In this document: in pieces, positions 1-9,255 of the stretch
Layout of the letters: every line of letters begins with the position of its first letter
How positions within the stretch are numbered: position 1 is the first letter of the stretch
The notes under the pieces: model-generated
The model's database searches: none
Told to the model about the DNA's origin: nothing
What the model saw: the letters and a program-made list of their open reading frames with translations, nothing else
Assembly: GCA_027315185.1 (NCBI GenBank)
Contig: DAHUYO010000014.1
Coordinates: 268-54,217, forward strand
Origin: Acidobacteriota bacterium
GTDB taxonomy: Bacteria > Acidobacteriota > Terriglobia > Terriglobales > SCQP01
Reading direction: 5' to 3'
DNA length: 53,950 bases
Position numbers and translations under genes: made by a program

Positions 1-592
1 GCACGTCGTCGCGTGCGTGCCCGGGCGTGTCCAGCACGGCCTGGATGCTCTTGCCCGTCGGCATCCCGAGGCCGAGCGCGGTCTCCAGCCGGGCCAGGTC
101 GGCGCCGATGACCGCGGGGGTATGGCGACGGCCGACTTGGCGGGCTTCCGCGGCGTCCCAGGTCTGCACGCCCAGGCTGACGCGGTTCACGCCCGCCGCC
201 GCTAGCGCGTCGCAAACCGCGCCGCTGACCGTGCCCGGCATCGCCTCGCAGGTGAACTCGGCGCCCGGCGCGATGCTGAAATGCCGCCGCAGCAGAGTTC
301 CCAAAGCCGAGAGGCGCTGCGCCGGCAGCAGACTCGGCGTGCCCCCGCCCCAATAGACCGAATCCACCGGCGGCGGACCCGCGGGCGCTTCCGCTGCCAG
401 TGTCAGCGCGATTTCCCGCTCCAGCGCCTGCAAATACGGCACCTGCAACGCGGCGGGAAAGACCCCGCTGGCGAAGTTGCAAAAGCTGCACTTGGCGCGG
501 CAAAAGGGGATGGCGACGTAGACGCCCCAAGCGTCGCCGGCGCCTGCCGCGCCCGCGCCTCGCGGTTTGTTCTTTGCGTCGTTAGCCGGCAC
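1..592 (-). CDS. hemW: HemW-like radical SAM protein (N-terminal part, runs off window)
   Basis: The minus strand encodes the N-terminal ~195 residues of a HemW / oxygen-independent coproporphyrinogen III oxidase-like radical SAM protein, a family linked to haem handling. The cluster motif is visible as YVAIPFCRAKCSFCNF (CX3CX2C), followed by VYWGGGTPSLL and RVSLGVQTWD, all typical of HemW. The start is a GTG at 592; the frame is closed by a stop about 12 bases further upstream and no strong Shine-Dalgarno is seen, so a nearby alternative start is possible. The gene is cut by the left edge. The last ~90 bases at the edge no longer resemble the expected DLIAGLPGQT segment, which may be divergence or a contig-end artefact. 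Confidence 0.82.
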   Translation of the reverse strand, partial: MPANDAKNKPRGAGAAGAGDAWGVYVAIPFCRAKCSFCNFASGVFPAALQVPYLQALEREIALTLAAEAPAGPPPVDSVYWGGGTPSLLPAQRLSALGTLLRRHFSIAPGAEFTCEAMPGTVSGAVCDALAAAGVNRVSLGVQTWDAAEARQVGRRHTPAVIGADLARLETALGLGMPTGKSIQAVLDTPGHARDDV

Positions 593-811
593 CTGTGCGA
601 TCCCCTAACCATTATGGGCGGCGCGGGTAGGGGGCGGTGCGGGCGGACGCGTCATCCGCCCGCCGTCCACCACAACGGCAACCGCTCGCCAGGCCTCGCC
701 GCCCACAGGGGCCACTTGCACAGGATTGAGCCAGAACAAGCAGGCGTAGCCGAATCAAGCCGGAACGAGGTGATGTACGGTGTTTGCCGCCGAACGAATG
801 TAGGAGCTTAG

Positions 812-1242
812 TTATTGGTCGAGAAGGCGCTCAATGTCGGCGAGATCCTGCGCCCGGCCAACGGCGCGCTGGTTACGCACGAACTCGTCGCGACTGAGAA
901 AGTTCAACCGGAGCCCATCCATCTCGCCCGCTTCGCGGTGCTCCCACGCCCGGCCGAAATCGAGTCCGTCGAGAACGGTCAGCACGTCCACGCGCACCGG
1001 GGCGAAACCAACTTGGAGCACGCTGCCGGGCCGCGAAAAATCGGCTGCGTTGATGTCTTCGGTCGGCGCGCCGAAAGCATGCAGTGCGCGTATCAGCCGG
1101 CCAGCATTATCGGGCGAAGCTTCGACCCAGAGGTCAATGCCCGCGGATGCCCGTACCCGGCAAGTGCATAGGCGCCGACGACGAGAAACCGGACCTCAGC
1201 GTCGCACAACGCGGACGGCATCGCGGTGAGGTCGGGGTTCAT
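812..1242 (-). pseudogene. Nucleotidyltransferase (MNT/DUF6036-like), frameshifted at the catalytic motif
   Basis: Reading from an ATG at 1242 gives VRFLVVGAYALAGYGHPRA. Homology then continues only in another frame from about 1137 as IDLWVEASPDNAGRLIRAL, and on through VDVLTVLDGLDF and RNQRAVGRAQDLADIERL to a stop at 812. This is the layout of short nucleotidyltransferase-like proteins related to toxin-antitoxin or AbiEii enzymes, where HGxPRxTGDxDxW is expected. Between PRA and IDLW about 7-8 bases seem to be missing, which removes the G-D part of the catalytic GDxD and shifts the frame. The product should be dead unless the lesion is a sequencing error. The family name is from memory of the motif pattern. 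Confidence 0.65.
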
Positions 1243-1318
1243 TTTGGATCCGGCCCGCGATCCGATATTGCTCCAGCGTCAGCGGCCAAACCAGCGCCAC
1301 GCTTTCCTGCGGGGTCAT
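1196..1318 (-). CDS. Small conserved-looking leader protein (40 aa) upstream of the nucleotidyltransferase
   Basis: An ATG at 1318 opens a 40-residue frame beginning MTPQESVALVWPLTLEQYRI and ending HRDAVRVVRR. It overlaps the start of the broken nucleotidyltransferase by about 47 bases. A small ORF of the form M-S/T-P-x-E-R-x-x-x-V-W-x-L-T is a frequent partner just before DUF6036-type nucleotidyltransferase genes, so I regard it as a real coupled gene rather than a shadow. Its function is unknown; an antitoxin or translational-coupling role would be an inference. It appears intact although its partner is frameshifted. Confidence 0.45.
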   Translation of the reverse strand: MTPQESVALVWPLTLEQYRIAGRIQNEPRPHRDAVRVVRR

Positions 1319-1971
1319 CGCGGCCCAAGCCTGCGGTGCGGCGGCCGCCTCGGTGTGCGATCGAAACAACCGCGTCGCCGGCCGTACCTGGCGGGCGGAT
1401 CTGCGGTCGGGCCCATGCCTCTAGTTCACGCGGTAGCGCGGAGACGGCAGAGCGGCGGAAGTTGGCGGAGGCGAGGCGGCGACGCAACGTTACTTGGCGG
1501 CCCAGCGTTGCCTGCACGCCGCGGGCCGAAGGTGCGGGCGTGAGCGAACTGGCGCGCATTGCCGGGCGCGGGCCCCCAGCCCCGCCTGCGGCGGCCGTCC
1601 CGCTTCCGCGCCCGGCTGGACGCGGGGAATGGCCGTCCCGATCTTCCGCCCGCGGCAGCCCGCGAGTTCACCCCAGGAGGCAAGAAGGCAAGTCGAGCGG
1701 GAGGGTCGAAGCGCAGAGCAGGCCCGGCAAAACCCGCGAAATTCCGAAGGGCGGCCCGCCCGAGCGGGCCGAGAAGGTGGCAGCGCGAGGCCGAGGTCCC
1801 CGGAGCGCAGCGGCATGCTCTGGGGTGCGACGCCGCAGGCCACGAGGGCCGGGAGGAGTACACCGACGTACCCGACCCGGCCCGAATGGCCGAACCCGGG
1901 CCCCCTAAGCCGTCCGCGGCATTGGGGTGGGAGAACGAAGCGATGCGAGGCTTATCGGCCCGCCCACCGCC
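1319..1971. other. Intergenic stretch without a supportable gene
   Basis: About 650 bp of very GC-rich sequence between the nucleotidyltransferase remnant and the aldolase. All six frames are open for long distances, but none gives recognisable motifs or a plausible composition. It holds one copy of the dispersed palindromic repeat (1555-1605) and a GGCCGTCCCG segment shared with other spacers. Confidence 0.5.
1555..1605 (+). repeat. Dispersed GC-rich palindromic repeat, family 1, copy 1
   Basis: Contains GGGCGCGGGCCCCCAGCCCC followed by GCCTGCGGCGG and GTCCCGCTT. The same block recurs at 14934-14981, 26843-26890, 32805-32848 and 41728-41772 in both orientations, always between genes. The core CCCCGCC-TGC-GGCGGGG can fold as a 7-bp stem. 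Confidence 0.7.
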
Positions 1972-2982
1972 TTAGGCGAGGGCGGCGGCGCTGGCGGCGC
2001 CGTAAGCCGCAAACCAGGGCGTCGCCGCCTTCAGGCTTTGGTTCACCGCCTCAATGTTTTTCCGCCCCTGCGTTTGCAGCCATTGCTCGAAGGCGGCCAG
2101 CCCCTGCTGGCCATACACGGCGACGCCATCCAGCCAGGTCGCCCGGCCGCAGAGCACGCCGTTAAACTTGACGCCGGCTTCCGCGGCCAGGCCCAGGCTT
2201 TCGTTGAACTCCGCGTTGCTGACGCCGGCGCTCAAATAGATGAACGGCTTGGTGGCGGCGTGCGCCGAGGCGAGCAGGTGCTTCTTCGCCTGTTCGCGAT
2301 CGTAAGCGGCGGGGCCCTTGAAGCTTGCCGCGCCGGCAACGAATTTCATGTTCACGGCCATCTCGACCTTCAGCACGTCCACGCCGTACTTGTCTTGCGT
2401 GAACTCGGCGATGCTGCCGGTCACGACCTCGGGCTTGCGCTTGGCGTACTCCACGCCCTTCTCGTCGCCGCCGGCGGGGTCATAGCCGACAAACTCCAAA
2501 AAGAACGGAATGTCCTGGCCGCGGCATTCATCCCCGATGCGCTCAATGAAGGCGTGCTTGTGGTTGTTGACCTCCGGCTTCTCGAACGGCGTGTAATACA
2601 ACAGCACCTTGATGCAATCGGCGCCGGCGGCCTTGAGGCGCCGTACCGACTGATCGGGCAGCAGGTCGGGCAAGCGCCCTGGCTGGGTATTGTCGTAGCC
2701 GCTCTTTTCATAGGCCAGCAGCAAACCGGCGTTTTTGGCGCGCGCCTTGGCGGCGGGCAGGCCAAACTCCGGATCCAGCAAAATCGCGCTCGCGTGCGGC
2801 GTCAAGGCCTTGGTGACGGCGGTCTTGAACTCCTCCATCTCGCGGCGGCCGGCGGGCTTGCCGGCGGCTTTGCTGAGGGATTTCTCCAAACTGCCACGTT
2901 GATCCATCGCCGCCGCGGCGATCACGCCGCGCGCGTCGGAAACCGCCTGTAACCCTGCGAGCTTGCCTTTGCTGAGCTTCAC
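1972..2982 (-). CDS. Tagatose 1,6-bisphosphate aldolase family protein
   Basis: A 336-residue LacD-type class I aldolase, which would cleave tagatose 1,6-bisphosphate (or a related ketose bisphosphate) to dihydroxyacetone phosphate and glyceraldehyde 3-phosphate. Visible family motifs are AAAAMDQRGSLEKSL near the N-terminus, ILLDPEFGLPA, AYEKSGYDN, the probable Schiff-base lysine in ADCIKVLLYYTPF, and FFLEFVGYDP. I take the GTG at 2982 as the start because an AGGAGG sits 9-10 bases before it; an ATG at 3030 lies upstream of that ribosome site. The gene stands alone, divergent from tRNA-Leu. Whether tagatose bisphosphate is the true substrate cannot be told from sequence. Confidence 0.88.
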   Translation of the reverse strand: MKLSKGKLAGLQAVSDARGVIAAAAMDQRGSLEKSLSKAAGKPAGRREMEEFKTAVTKALTPHASAILLDPEFGLPAAKARAKNAGLLLAYEKSGYDNTQPGRLPDLLPDQSVRRLKAAGADCIKVLLYYTPFEKPEVNNHKHAFIERIGDECRGQDIPFFLEFVGYDPAGGDEKGVEYAKRKPEVVTGSIAEFTQDKYGVDVLKVEMAVNMKFVAGAASFKGPAAYDREQAKKHLLASAHAATKPFIYLSAGVSNAEFNESLGLAAEAGVKFNGVLCGRATWLDGVAVYGQQGLAAFEQWLQTQGRKNIEAVNQSLKAATPWFAAYGAASAAALA

Positions 2983-3082
2983 CGATGCATTTCCTCCTGG
3001 GGCTAAAACCTTATTGTACGGTGCGCGCATGGCGCGGCGGCGGCCGCGGCTCGGGCCCCGCCCATGGGCCGGCGGCTTACGC

Positions 3083-3088
3083 TATACT
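3083..3088 (+). promoter_or_regulatory. Candidate -10 element for tRNA-Leu
   Basis: TATACT lies 28 bases before the tRNA 5' end in an otherwise GC-rich spacer. No convincing -35 box is seen at 17 bp, so this is only a candidate. Confidence 0.35.
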
Positions 3089-3116
3089 GGCGGTTGGCCG
3101 TACCAGCCCAGCGTCC

Positions 3117-3201
3117 GCGGAAGTGGTGGAACTGGCAGACACACCATCTTGAGGGGGTGGCGCCGCAAGGCATGCGGGTTCGAGTCCCGCCTTCCGCACC
3201 A
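3117..3201 (+). tRNA. tRNA-Leu (anticodon GAG)
   Basis: An 85-nt cloverleaf with acceptor stem GCGGAAG pairing with CTTCCGC, discriminator A and an encoded CCA end. It has the D-arm GTGGTGGAACTGG, anticodon loop CTTGAGG (GAG), the long variable arm typical of tRNA-Leu, and the T-arm GGGTTCGAGTCCC. It lies just upstream of secG, an association also known from other bacteria. Confidence 0.96.
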
Positions 3202-3224
3202 CCATTGGCAGGCAGGAATTTTTC

Positions 3225-3545
3225 GTGCACACGATTTTAACCATCCTCCACATCCTGATCTGCGTATTGCTGATCGTCGTGATCTTGTTACAAAGCGGCA
3301 GCGCCGGCGACTTAGCCTCGGCCTTCGGTGGCATGGGCAGCCAGACCGCGTTCGGCCCGCGCGGCGCGCAGACCGCGCTGGGCAAGACCACGGTGACGCT
3401 GGCGATTTTGTTCGCGTTCACCACCGTCACGCTGGCGGTGATGTCCAACCGCAGCCACAACAACGTCAGCTCCATCCTCGGCTCCAACGCGGCCAAGACG
3501 CAGCAGTCGGCGCCGGCCAAGACGCCGCCCAATTCGAAGCCGTAA
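3225..3545 (+). CDS. secG: Preprotein translocase subunit SecG
   Basis: A 106-residue SecG, the small auxiliary subunit of the SecYEG protein-export channel in the inner membrane. It has two hydrophobic segments (about residues 3-22 and 50-68) separated by the conserved [20 protein letters not shown] loop, plus an Ala/Pro/Lys-rich tail. The start is a GTG at 3225 preceded by an AGGA; it begins only 23 bases after tRNA-Leu, so the two may share a transcript. Length fits the family. Confidence 0.95.
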   Translation: MHTILTILHILICVLLIVVILLQSGSAGDLASAFGGMGSQTAFGPRGAQTALGKTTVTLAILFAFTTVTLAVMSNRSHNNVSSILGSNAAKTQQSAPAKTPPNSKP

Positions 3546-3614
3546 GCCGCGGCGCGGGCGCGGCGCGCGCCGCCGAACTCCGGGCGTTTCACGCTGCCGG
3601 CCGACTCGCACAAC

Positions 3615-4280
3615 ATGGCGGCAAACTCGTCGCAACGCTTCCGCCGCTGGACGTTCCCGGTCGGTCTTTTGCAGTGCAACTGTTCCGTCCTCGCCGATCT
3701 GGGCACTCGGCAAGCGATCGTGGTGGATCCGGGCGATAACGCCCGCCGCGGCGATCTGGACCGCATATTGGCGCTGCTGGATGAGAACCAACTGACGCTG
3801 GTGGCGATCGCCATCACGCACGCGCATATTGACCACATCGGCGGCGCGGCGGCGCTGCAAGCGTTGCGGCCGGCGCCGGTGCTGCTGCAACCGGCGGACG
3901 AAGCGCTGTACGCCATGCTGGACGAACAAGCGGCCTGGATCGGCGTGCCGCCGCCGCCGCGAGTGGCGATTGACGCGCCTCTGGGGGAAGGCGCGCCGCT
4001 AGCCTTTGGCGGCTATCAGTTCCAGGTGGTGGAAACGCCAGGGCATACGCCCGGCAGCGTTTGCCTGTACCTGCCCGGCGAGTCGCTGCTGCTGGCGGGG
4101 GATACGCTCTTCGCCGGCTCGATCGGCCGCACCGACCTGCCCGGCGGCGATAGCCAAAAGATTCTGCGCTCCATCCATCACAAGCTGCTGCCCCTGCCGG
4201 AGGCCACTCTCGTGGTGCCCGGCCACGGGCCGGAAACGACCATCGGCGCCGAGCGGTGCGGCAATCCGTTCCTGCATTAG
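3615..4280 (+). CDS. MBL-fold metallo-hydrolase (glyoxalase II-like)
   Basis: A 221-residue metallo-beta-lactamase-fold hydrolase. The metal ligands are visible as THAHIDHIGG (HxHxDH), ETPGHTPGS, LAGDTLFAGSIGR and VPGHGPET. This pattern is that of the YcbL / hydroxyacylglutathione hydrolase-like group, which cleave thioesters such as S-lactoylglutathione; the exact substrate is not determined. It follows secG by 69 bp in the same direction and may be cotranscribed. No signal peptide, so cytoplasmic. Confidence 0.9.
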   Translation: MAANSSQRFRRWTFPVGLLQCNCSVLADLGTRQAIVVDPGDNARRGDLDRILALLDENQLTLVAIAITHAHIDHIGGAAALQALRPAPVLLQPADEALYAMLDEQAAWIGVPPPPRVAIDAPLGEGAPLAFGGYQFQVVETPGHTPGSVCLYLPGESLLLAGDTLFAGSIGRTDLPGGDSQKILRSIHHKLLPLPEATLVVPGHGPETTIGAERCGNPFLH

Positions 4281-4377
4281 GGACGGTTGCCCAACCCTCA
4301 GCGGTGCGGCGCGCCGCGCTACAATCGGGGCGGCGTCCAGCATTGGACGCCGGAGCCGCCAAGGTTGCCTTCGTGCC

Positions 4378-6366
4378 ATGAGCGTTTTCGCGCCGGAACA
4401 CCTGGAACTTCCCGTACCGGGGAATGCCCCGCCTCGCGGCCCGCTGGGACGGTGGATGTTCGCCGGCGGCCGCATGGACGGCAGCGATACGGGAACGCCC
4501 AAAGCCTCCTGGCTGCGGGTGATCTGGCTAACCGGAGTGGACTATTTTTCCGATCTCGGCTTCCAGCCGGGCATCACGCTGCTGGCGGCGGGGGCGCTGG
4601 CCTTGCCCGCCACGGCGCTGCTGGTGGCGCTCACCATCTTCGGCGCGGTGCCGCTGTACGCCCAGGTGGCCAAGCGCTCCTATGCCGGCCAGGGTTCGAT
4701 CGCCATGCTGGAGCATCTGCTGCCGGGCTGGGCCAGCAAGATCTTTGTCCTGGTGCTGCTGGGCTTCGCCGGCACCGATTTTCTGATCACCATGACCTTG
4801 TCGGCCGCCGACGCCGCGCGGCACGCCGTGGCCAACGTCTATCTGCGCTCGCTGCTCGGGGATCACCGCATCCTGGTGACGGTGGCGCTGCTGATGCTGC
4901 TGGCGGTGGTGTTCCTGAAGGGCTTTCGCGAGGCCATTCGCGTTGCGGTCTTCGTGGCCGTTCCCTATTTGCTGCTGAACGTGATCGTGCTGGCGGTGGC
5001 GGCCGTGGACGTGCTGCGCCATCCCGCGCTGACGCACCAATGGCGGCTAGCGCTGGCGGCGCATGGCGACTGGGGGCAGATCATGATCGCCTCGGTGTTG
5101 GTGTTTCCGCAGTTGGCGCTGGGGCTGGGCGGATTCGAGACCGGGGTCAGCGTCATGCCGCTGATCCGTGGCAGCCAGGAGGACGACGATCCCAACCGCG
5201 TGGGCCCGCCGTGGGGCCGCATCGGCAACACCCGGAAAATGCTGCTGGCCGCGGCCTTGATCATGGGCGGGCTGCTGCTGGCCTCCGGCTGGGTCTGCCC
5301 GCTGCTGATTCCGCCCGCCGCCTATCAGCAGGGCGGGCCGGCAGCCGGCCGCGCGATCTCCTATCTGGCGGTGCAGCTGCTGGGCCCCAATTTCGCCAGC
5401 CTCTACGATTTGTTCTCCATCCTGATCCTGTGGTTCGCCGGCGCCTCGGCGATGGCCGGCCTGCTGTCGCTGATTCCGCGCTACCTGCCGCGTTTCGGCA
5501 TGGCGCCGCGCTGGGTCGCCTATCGCCGCCCGCTGGTGCTGGTGCTGCTGACGCTGGACCTGCTGATCACCATCATTTTTCACGCCAGCGTGGAGGCGCA
5601 AGGTTCGGCATACGCCACCGGCGTTTTGGTGCTGATGCTCTCCGCCGGCGTGGCCGTGGCGCTAGCCTTGCACAAGGAGGCGGCGGAGGCGGTCAAGCAC
5701 GGCTGGGCGCTGATGGCGCGGGCGCAGAGCGGCTATTTCTGGACGATCACGCTGGTGCTGGCCTACACGCTGGCGGACAATGTGCGCCTGCGGCCGGACG
5801 GCGTCATTATCGCCACCTGCCTGATCGTTCTGCTGCTGGCGCTCAGCGCCGTCAGCCGCTACCGGCGATCCACCGAGATGCGGGTCACCGAGCTGATATT
5901 TTTGGACGATGAGTCGCGCGCGATCTGGGCCGAAATCACCGGCAAGAAGGTCAACATCGTCCCCTCGCACGACAGCAGCGCCGTGCACTGCTTGAAGCTG
6001 GAAGAGAAGGTGCGCGGGCATTTCCAGCTCAATGGGCCGCTGGCCTTCCTGCACGTCCAACTGCTGGACAATCGCAGCGAGTTCTTGGCGCCGATCCGTG
6101 TGCGGCTGCGGCGGGAGGGGCCGAATTACCTGATTGAGGCGTTCGGCGCCGTCGCCGTGGCCAACTCCATCGCCTACATCAGCGAACTGCTGGACCCGAT
6201 CAGCCTGGTGCTGGGGCTGACCCACCGCAACCTGATGCGGCAGTCGTTCCAGTATTTATTGTGGGGACAGGGCGAAGTGGGCCTGACGGTATATTCCATC
6301 CTGGTGCGCTACTGGGAGTGGGCGCGGCGCAGCTCGCGGCCGCTAATTCTCCTGATGTCCGATTAG
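4378..6366 (+). CDS. APC-family amino acid/cation permease with large C-terminal soluble domain
   Basis: A 662-residue membrane protein. After a ~45-residue hydrophilic N-terminus it has about twelve hydrophobic segments up to residue ~500 and ends in a ~160-residue soluble domain. The opening segment VIWLTGVDYFSDLGFQPG followed by GQGSIAMLEHLLPGW is characteristic of the large APC-superfamily permeases common in Acidobacteriota. The ATG at 4378 begins the recognisable protein; the frame stays open upstream across the preceding gene, but that part is a shadow. The substrate is unknown; amino acids or potassium are both possible for this superfamily. Confidence 0.82.
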   Translation: MSVFAPEHLELPVPGNAPPRGPLGRWMFAGGRMDGSDTGTPKASWLRVIWLTGVDYFSDLGFQPGITLLAAGALALPATALLVALTIFGAVPLYAQVAKRSYAGQGSIAMLEHLLPGWASKIFVLVLLGFAGTDFLITMTLSAADAARHAVANVYLRSLLGDHRILVTVALLMLLAVVFLKGFREAIRVAVFVAVPYLLLNVIVLAVAAVDVLRHPALTHQWRLALAAHGDWGQIMIASVLVFPQLALGLGGFETGVSVMPLIRGSQEDDDPNRVGPPWGRIGNTRKMLLAAALIMGGLLLASGWVCPLLIPPAAYQQGGPAAGRAISYLAVQLLGPNFASLYDLFSILILWFAGASAMAGLLSLIPRYLPRFGMAPRWVAYRRPLVLVLLTLDLLITIIFHASVEAQGSAYATGVLVLMLSAGVAVALALHKEAAEAVKHGWALMARAQSGYFWTITLVLAYTLADNVRLRPDGVIIATCLIVLLLALSAVSRYRRSTEMRVTELIFLDDESRAIWAEITGKKVNIVPSHDSSAVHCLKLEEKVRGHFQLNGPLAFLHVQLLDNRSEFLAPIRVRLRREGPNYLIEAFGAVAVANSIAYISELLDPISLVLGLTHRNLMRQSFQYLLWGQGEVGLTVYSILVRYWEWARRSSRPLILLMSD

Positions 6367-6447
6367 GGCGGCGCCGCCGCCGCGCGCACCGGCTGTCGCC
6401 GGCGTAGGCGGCGGCCGCCGGTCGGTGCAATCGGGGGCGGTTCGGGA

Positions 6448-7725
6448 CTACGATTCCCGGCCGGCGCCGGCCTGGGCGGGAACCTGCTCCGCGGCCGCGC
6501 CGGGACGGCGCGCCAAACGGCGGCCCAGAAACACCAGCAGCAGCGCGCCCGCTAGCAGCGACGCCAAACCGTCGGTGAGCAGCAGGCCGCGCGTCCCGAA
6601 ATGTTTAAAGCCTTGGCCGTCGGCCCAGGTCATGTAAACAATGGCGAAGTTGGTGGCGGCGGAGAACAGGCCCAGCTGCGTGCTGGCGACGGCGGTCTTC
6701 CGCCCGACGATTTGGTAACCGACGGCGTTGAAGGCGGCATAGACGACCCCCGCCATGCCGTTGTAGAGCAGCGCGCCGGCGATGAACACCGCGGGCACGC
6801 GGGGCGAAAACGCCATGGCCAAGGTCATCACCGCCGTGATCATGCCGGCCGCCACGTAAAGGATTCCGCGGGGCAAGCGGTCGGCTAGGTAGCCGCCGAT
6901 GAGCGCGCCCAGCGAGGCAGTGACGGCGCAGCCGGCGCCGGTGACCCAGATGACGGTCGTCGCCGCGGTATGAAAATCCGGACCCATGCCGGAGAACAAA
7001 TTGATGGCCGCCTCGGCGCTGGCGGGCGCCAAAAAAATGGCGAAGCCGGTCAGGCATTCCGGCGTTTTCGCGGCGCGCCAAATCGCCTGCATGGCTTTGG
7101 TGAAAATCTGCCGGAAGCGGAAGGCGGAACGGCCCGGCGCTGGAAACCACGCCGTGGGCAGCACGCCGAGGACGATGACCACGGCCATGCCCGCGGCCAG
7201 TTCCGGGCGGGCGATCCGGCGCGCCAGGGACATGACCGCCAGCGATCCGACCGCGCCGCCGCCCAGATTGAACACGTTGGTCCAACCGCTGACGATGCCG
7301 CGGCGCTCGTCGGGAGTGAACTCCGCCGTCCAGCCGGTGATGGCGCCGGAGTACAGCACCATCGCCAGCTCGGCGATGGTCAAAAGCACGGTGGTCACCG
7401 CCAAGTTGCCGGGCGACAGAAGAATCAGCCCGGCGCCGAGACCAATGGCGGCGATGACCGCGGTTAGCCAGCAATAGGCGCGGCGCGTGAGGCCGGTATC
7501 CATGATGGGCTGGAGCAAAAATGCCCAAAACGTCGGCGACATGACGATGGCGCTGACGCCGGCGACTTTGTACAGCGGGACGCCGGCGTGCGTCAGCAGA
7601 AATGGCAGCGCCGTGATGGTGAAGCCCACCACCAAGCCAAAGGAAAGAAAGCCGCCCCCGACCACCCAGGGAGCGGGCATCGCGCGGGCGCGCGGCGGGC
7701 GATTCGGCTGGGACGAGGGCGCCAA
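6448..7725 (-). CDS. MFS transporter
   Basis: A 425-residue polytopic membrane protein with about twelve hydrophobic segments in two halves. Features include WTAEFTPDERRGIVSGWTN in the cytoplasmic loop region and GGYLADRLPRGILY, an A-motif-like loop. It resembles AmpG/RhtX-like permeases of the major facilitator superfamily. The substrate cannot be predicted. It converges with the APC permease gene and diverges from the ADOP pseudogene. Confidence 0.8.
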   Translation of the reverse strand: MAPSSQPNRPPRARAMPAPWVVGGGFLSFGLVVGFTITALPFLLTHAGVPLYKVAGVSAIVMSPTFWAFLLQPIMDTGLTRRAYCWLTAVIAAIGLGAGLILLSPGNLAVTTVLLTIAELAMVLYSGAITGWTAEFTPDERRGIVSGWTNVFNLGGGAVGSLAVMSLARRIARPELAAGMAVVIVLGVLPTAWFPAPGRSAFRFRQIFTKAMQAIWRAAKTPECLTGFAIFLAPASAEAAINLFSGMGPDFHTAATTVIWVTGAGCAVTASLGALIGGYLADRLPRGILYVAAGMITAVMTLAMAFSPRVPAVFIAGALLYNGMAGVVYAAFNAVGYQIVGRKTAVASTQLGLFSAATNFAIVYMTWADGQGFKHFGTRGLLLTDGLASLLAGALLLVFLGRRLARRPGAAAEQVPAQAGAGRES

Positions 7726-8078
7726 GGCGGGGCGGAAACGCGCGCCGCGGCGGCGGCGCTGTGGCTATCTTACGCGCCGGGCTGGCCCATGGCCAGCATG
7801 GGGCGCGGCGCTGCATCGCGCGGCACGGGCCCCGGTTCAACCGGCGCATCGGCGGACCGGCAGGGTATCGCGAAAGCGGACGGCGTTGTCCCGCAACCGG
7901 ACAGTTTGCGCAGCCGCCGAAGCAACCCCCGCCGGAAACAAACGGGTTGCGGCGGCGAGATTGGCGGGCAAAATGCTGCTCAGGGGCTGGCGCGCCTGGC
8001 CACGACGCGCCCGGATGGAATCGTTCGGACCGAACTGGCAGGACCGAATCGTCAGAAGCTGAGGATTAGGACCAAGCC
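7726..8078. other. Intergenic region between divergent MFS gene and ADOP pseudogene
   Basis: About 350 bp without a supportable gene. Close to the ADOP start, GGACCGAA occurs twice (near 8029 and 8041), flanked by GAATCGT repeats. This could be an old operator or promoter region for the permease, but I cannot define promoter boxes. Confidence 0.4.
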
Positions 8079-9242
8079 ATGCGGACAGATCTGCAATATG
8101 CGCGGCGGCAAATTTTCGGCGGCCGGGCTTCGCGGCGGCAGTGCTGCTGACCCTGGCGCTGGGCATCGGCGCCAACACCGCGGTTTTCCGCGTCATCAAT
8201 GCGGCGTACCTGACGCCGCTGCCCGTGCCGAAGCCGCGACAGGTCTACGCGCTGCAAAACGATTTCGCCCGCGGCACCTTCCCGGTCAGCCGCCGCTCGC
8301 GGAGTCATTCGCCGCTATTCTCCTATCCGATTTTCGCGGCCCTGCGACGCGCGGAGCATGGCCGGGCGGAGCTGTTCGCGATGACGCGGGCCGATGGCAT
8401 GACCGTCGGCTCGGGCGCCAAGTTGGCGATCGTCCGGACGCAACTCGTTTCCGGCAACTATTTTTCCGCCCTGCGCGTGCAGCCGCTGCTGGGCCGGCTA
8501 ATCAACGCCCGCGACGATGCGGCGCCGGATGGGCGGCGCGTGGCGGTGCTGCGCTAGCGTATTGGCGGAGTCAATTCCATGGGGAGCGAAACGTCGTCGG
8601 CAAAGCCATCGTGGTGAACCGCGTCCCGCTGGAGGTGATTGGGGTCGCGCCGCGAGGATTTTACGGCGTCAATAAATACGCCGTGCCGGACATTTGGATG
8701 CCCTTGCGGCTGGAGCCCGCGGTCCAGTACATGTCCGACGTCGGGGCCCACAGCGAGTTCGGACCCGCGGACATGGGCAAGCCGTGGACCGGCGAGCCGG
8801 GAGTGCAGTGGCTGCGGTTGTACGCGCGCGTGACGCGTGGAAACCCGGCGCATTTAGCGAGCACGGGCGGCGCAGCCGCCGCGCGCGCGTATGTTCACAC
8901 CGCCCAGGGCGGCCCGTCCATGCGGGCGGCGCTGGCGAAGTTCCGCCTGCGGGTATTGCCCGCCTCGCGCGGTTACGTGCAAGCCAGCCCGCGGCAGCGG
9001 AGGGCGGTGGTACTACTGTTCAGGCGGCGGCGCTGCTGGGCATGGGGCTGGCGATCGGGGCGGCCTTGGCCTTCTGGCTGGCGCCGCTGCTGCGCGGGTT
9101 CTTGTTCGGAATCAGCGCTTGGGACCCGGCGGCATGGCTGGGGGCGATCGGCGCCTTGGCGGCTACGGCGGGCGTGGCCGCGGCTTGGCCGGCGTTGCGG
9201 GCGCTGCGCGTGGATCCCATGGACGCCTTGCGCTACGAGTAG
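8079..9242 (+). pseudogene. Decayed ADOP-type (MacB-like) efflux ABC permease
   Basis: This is a remnant of the large acidobacterial permeases (normally ~800 residues, MacB core plus FtsX domain). The start reads MRTDLQYARRQI. A one-base loss at about 8116 shifts the frame to RRPGFAAAVLLTLALGIGAN. A second shift near 8555 leads to AYWRSQFHGERNVVGKAIV and on through VPDIWMPLRLEP. After about 9010 a third break with a large internal deletion jumps to the last membrane segments and the family tail LRALRVDPMDALRYE. At least three lesions make it non-functional. It lies beside a mobile element and a second ADOP tail, so the locus probably once held an array of such genes. Confidence 0.85.
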
Positions 9243-9255
9243 GCCGCCAAGGAGC

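Noticed and set aside
1320-1970. Several open frames over 100 codons on both strands
   Set aside because: No motifs, extreme Arg/Pro/Gly content and a dispersed repeat inside; treated as spacer.
4287-5912. 541-codon frame overlapping the APC permease
   Set aside because: A GC-driven shadow frame with Arg/Gly/Ala bias; the permease frame has hydrophobic helices and family motifs.
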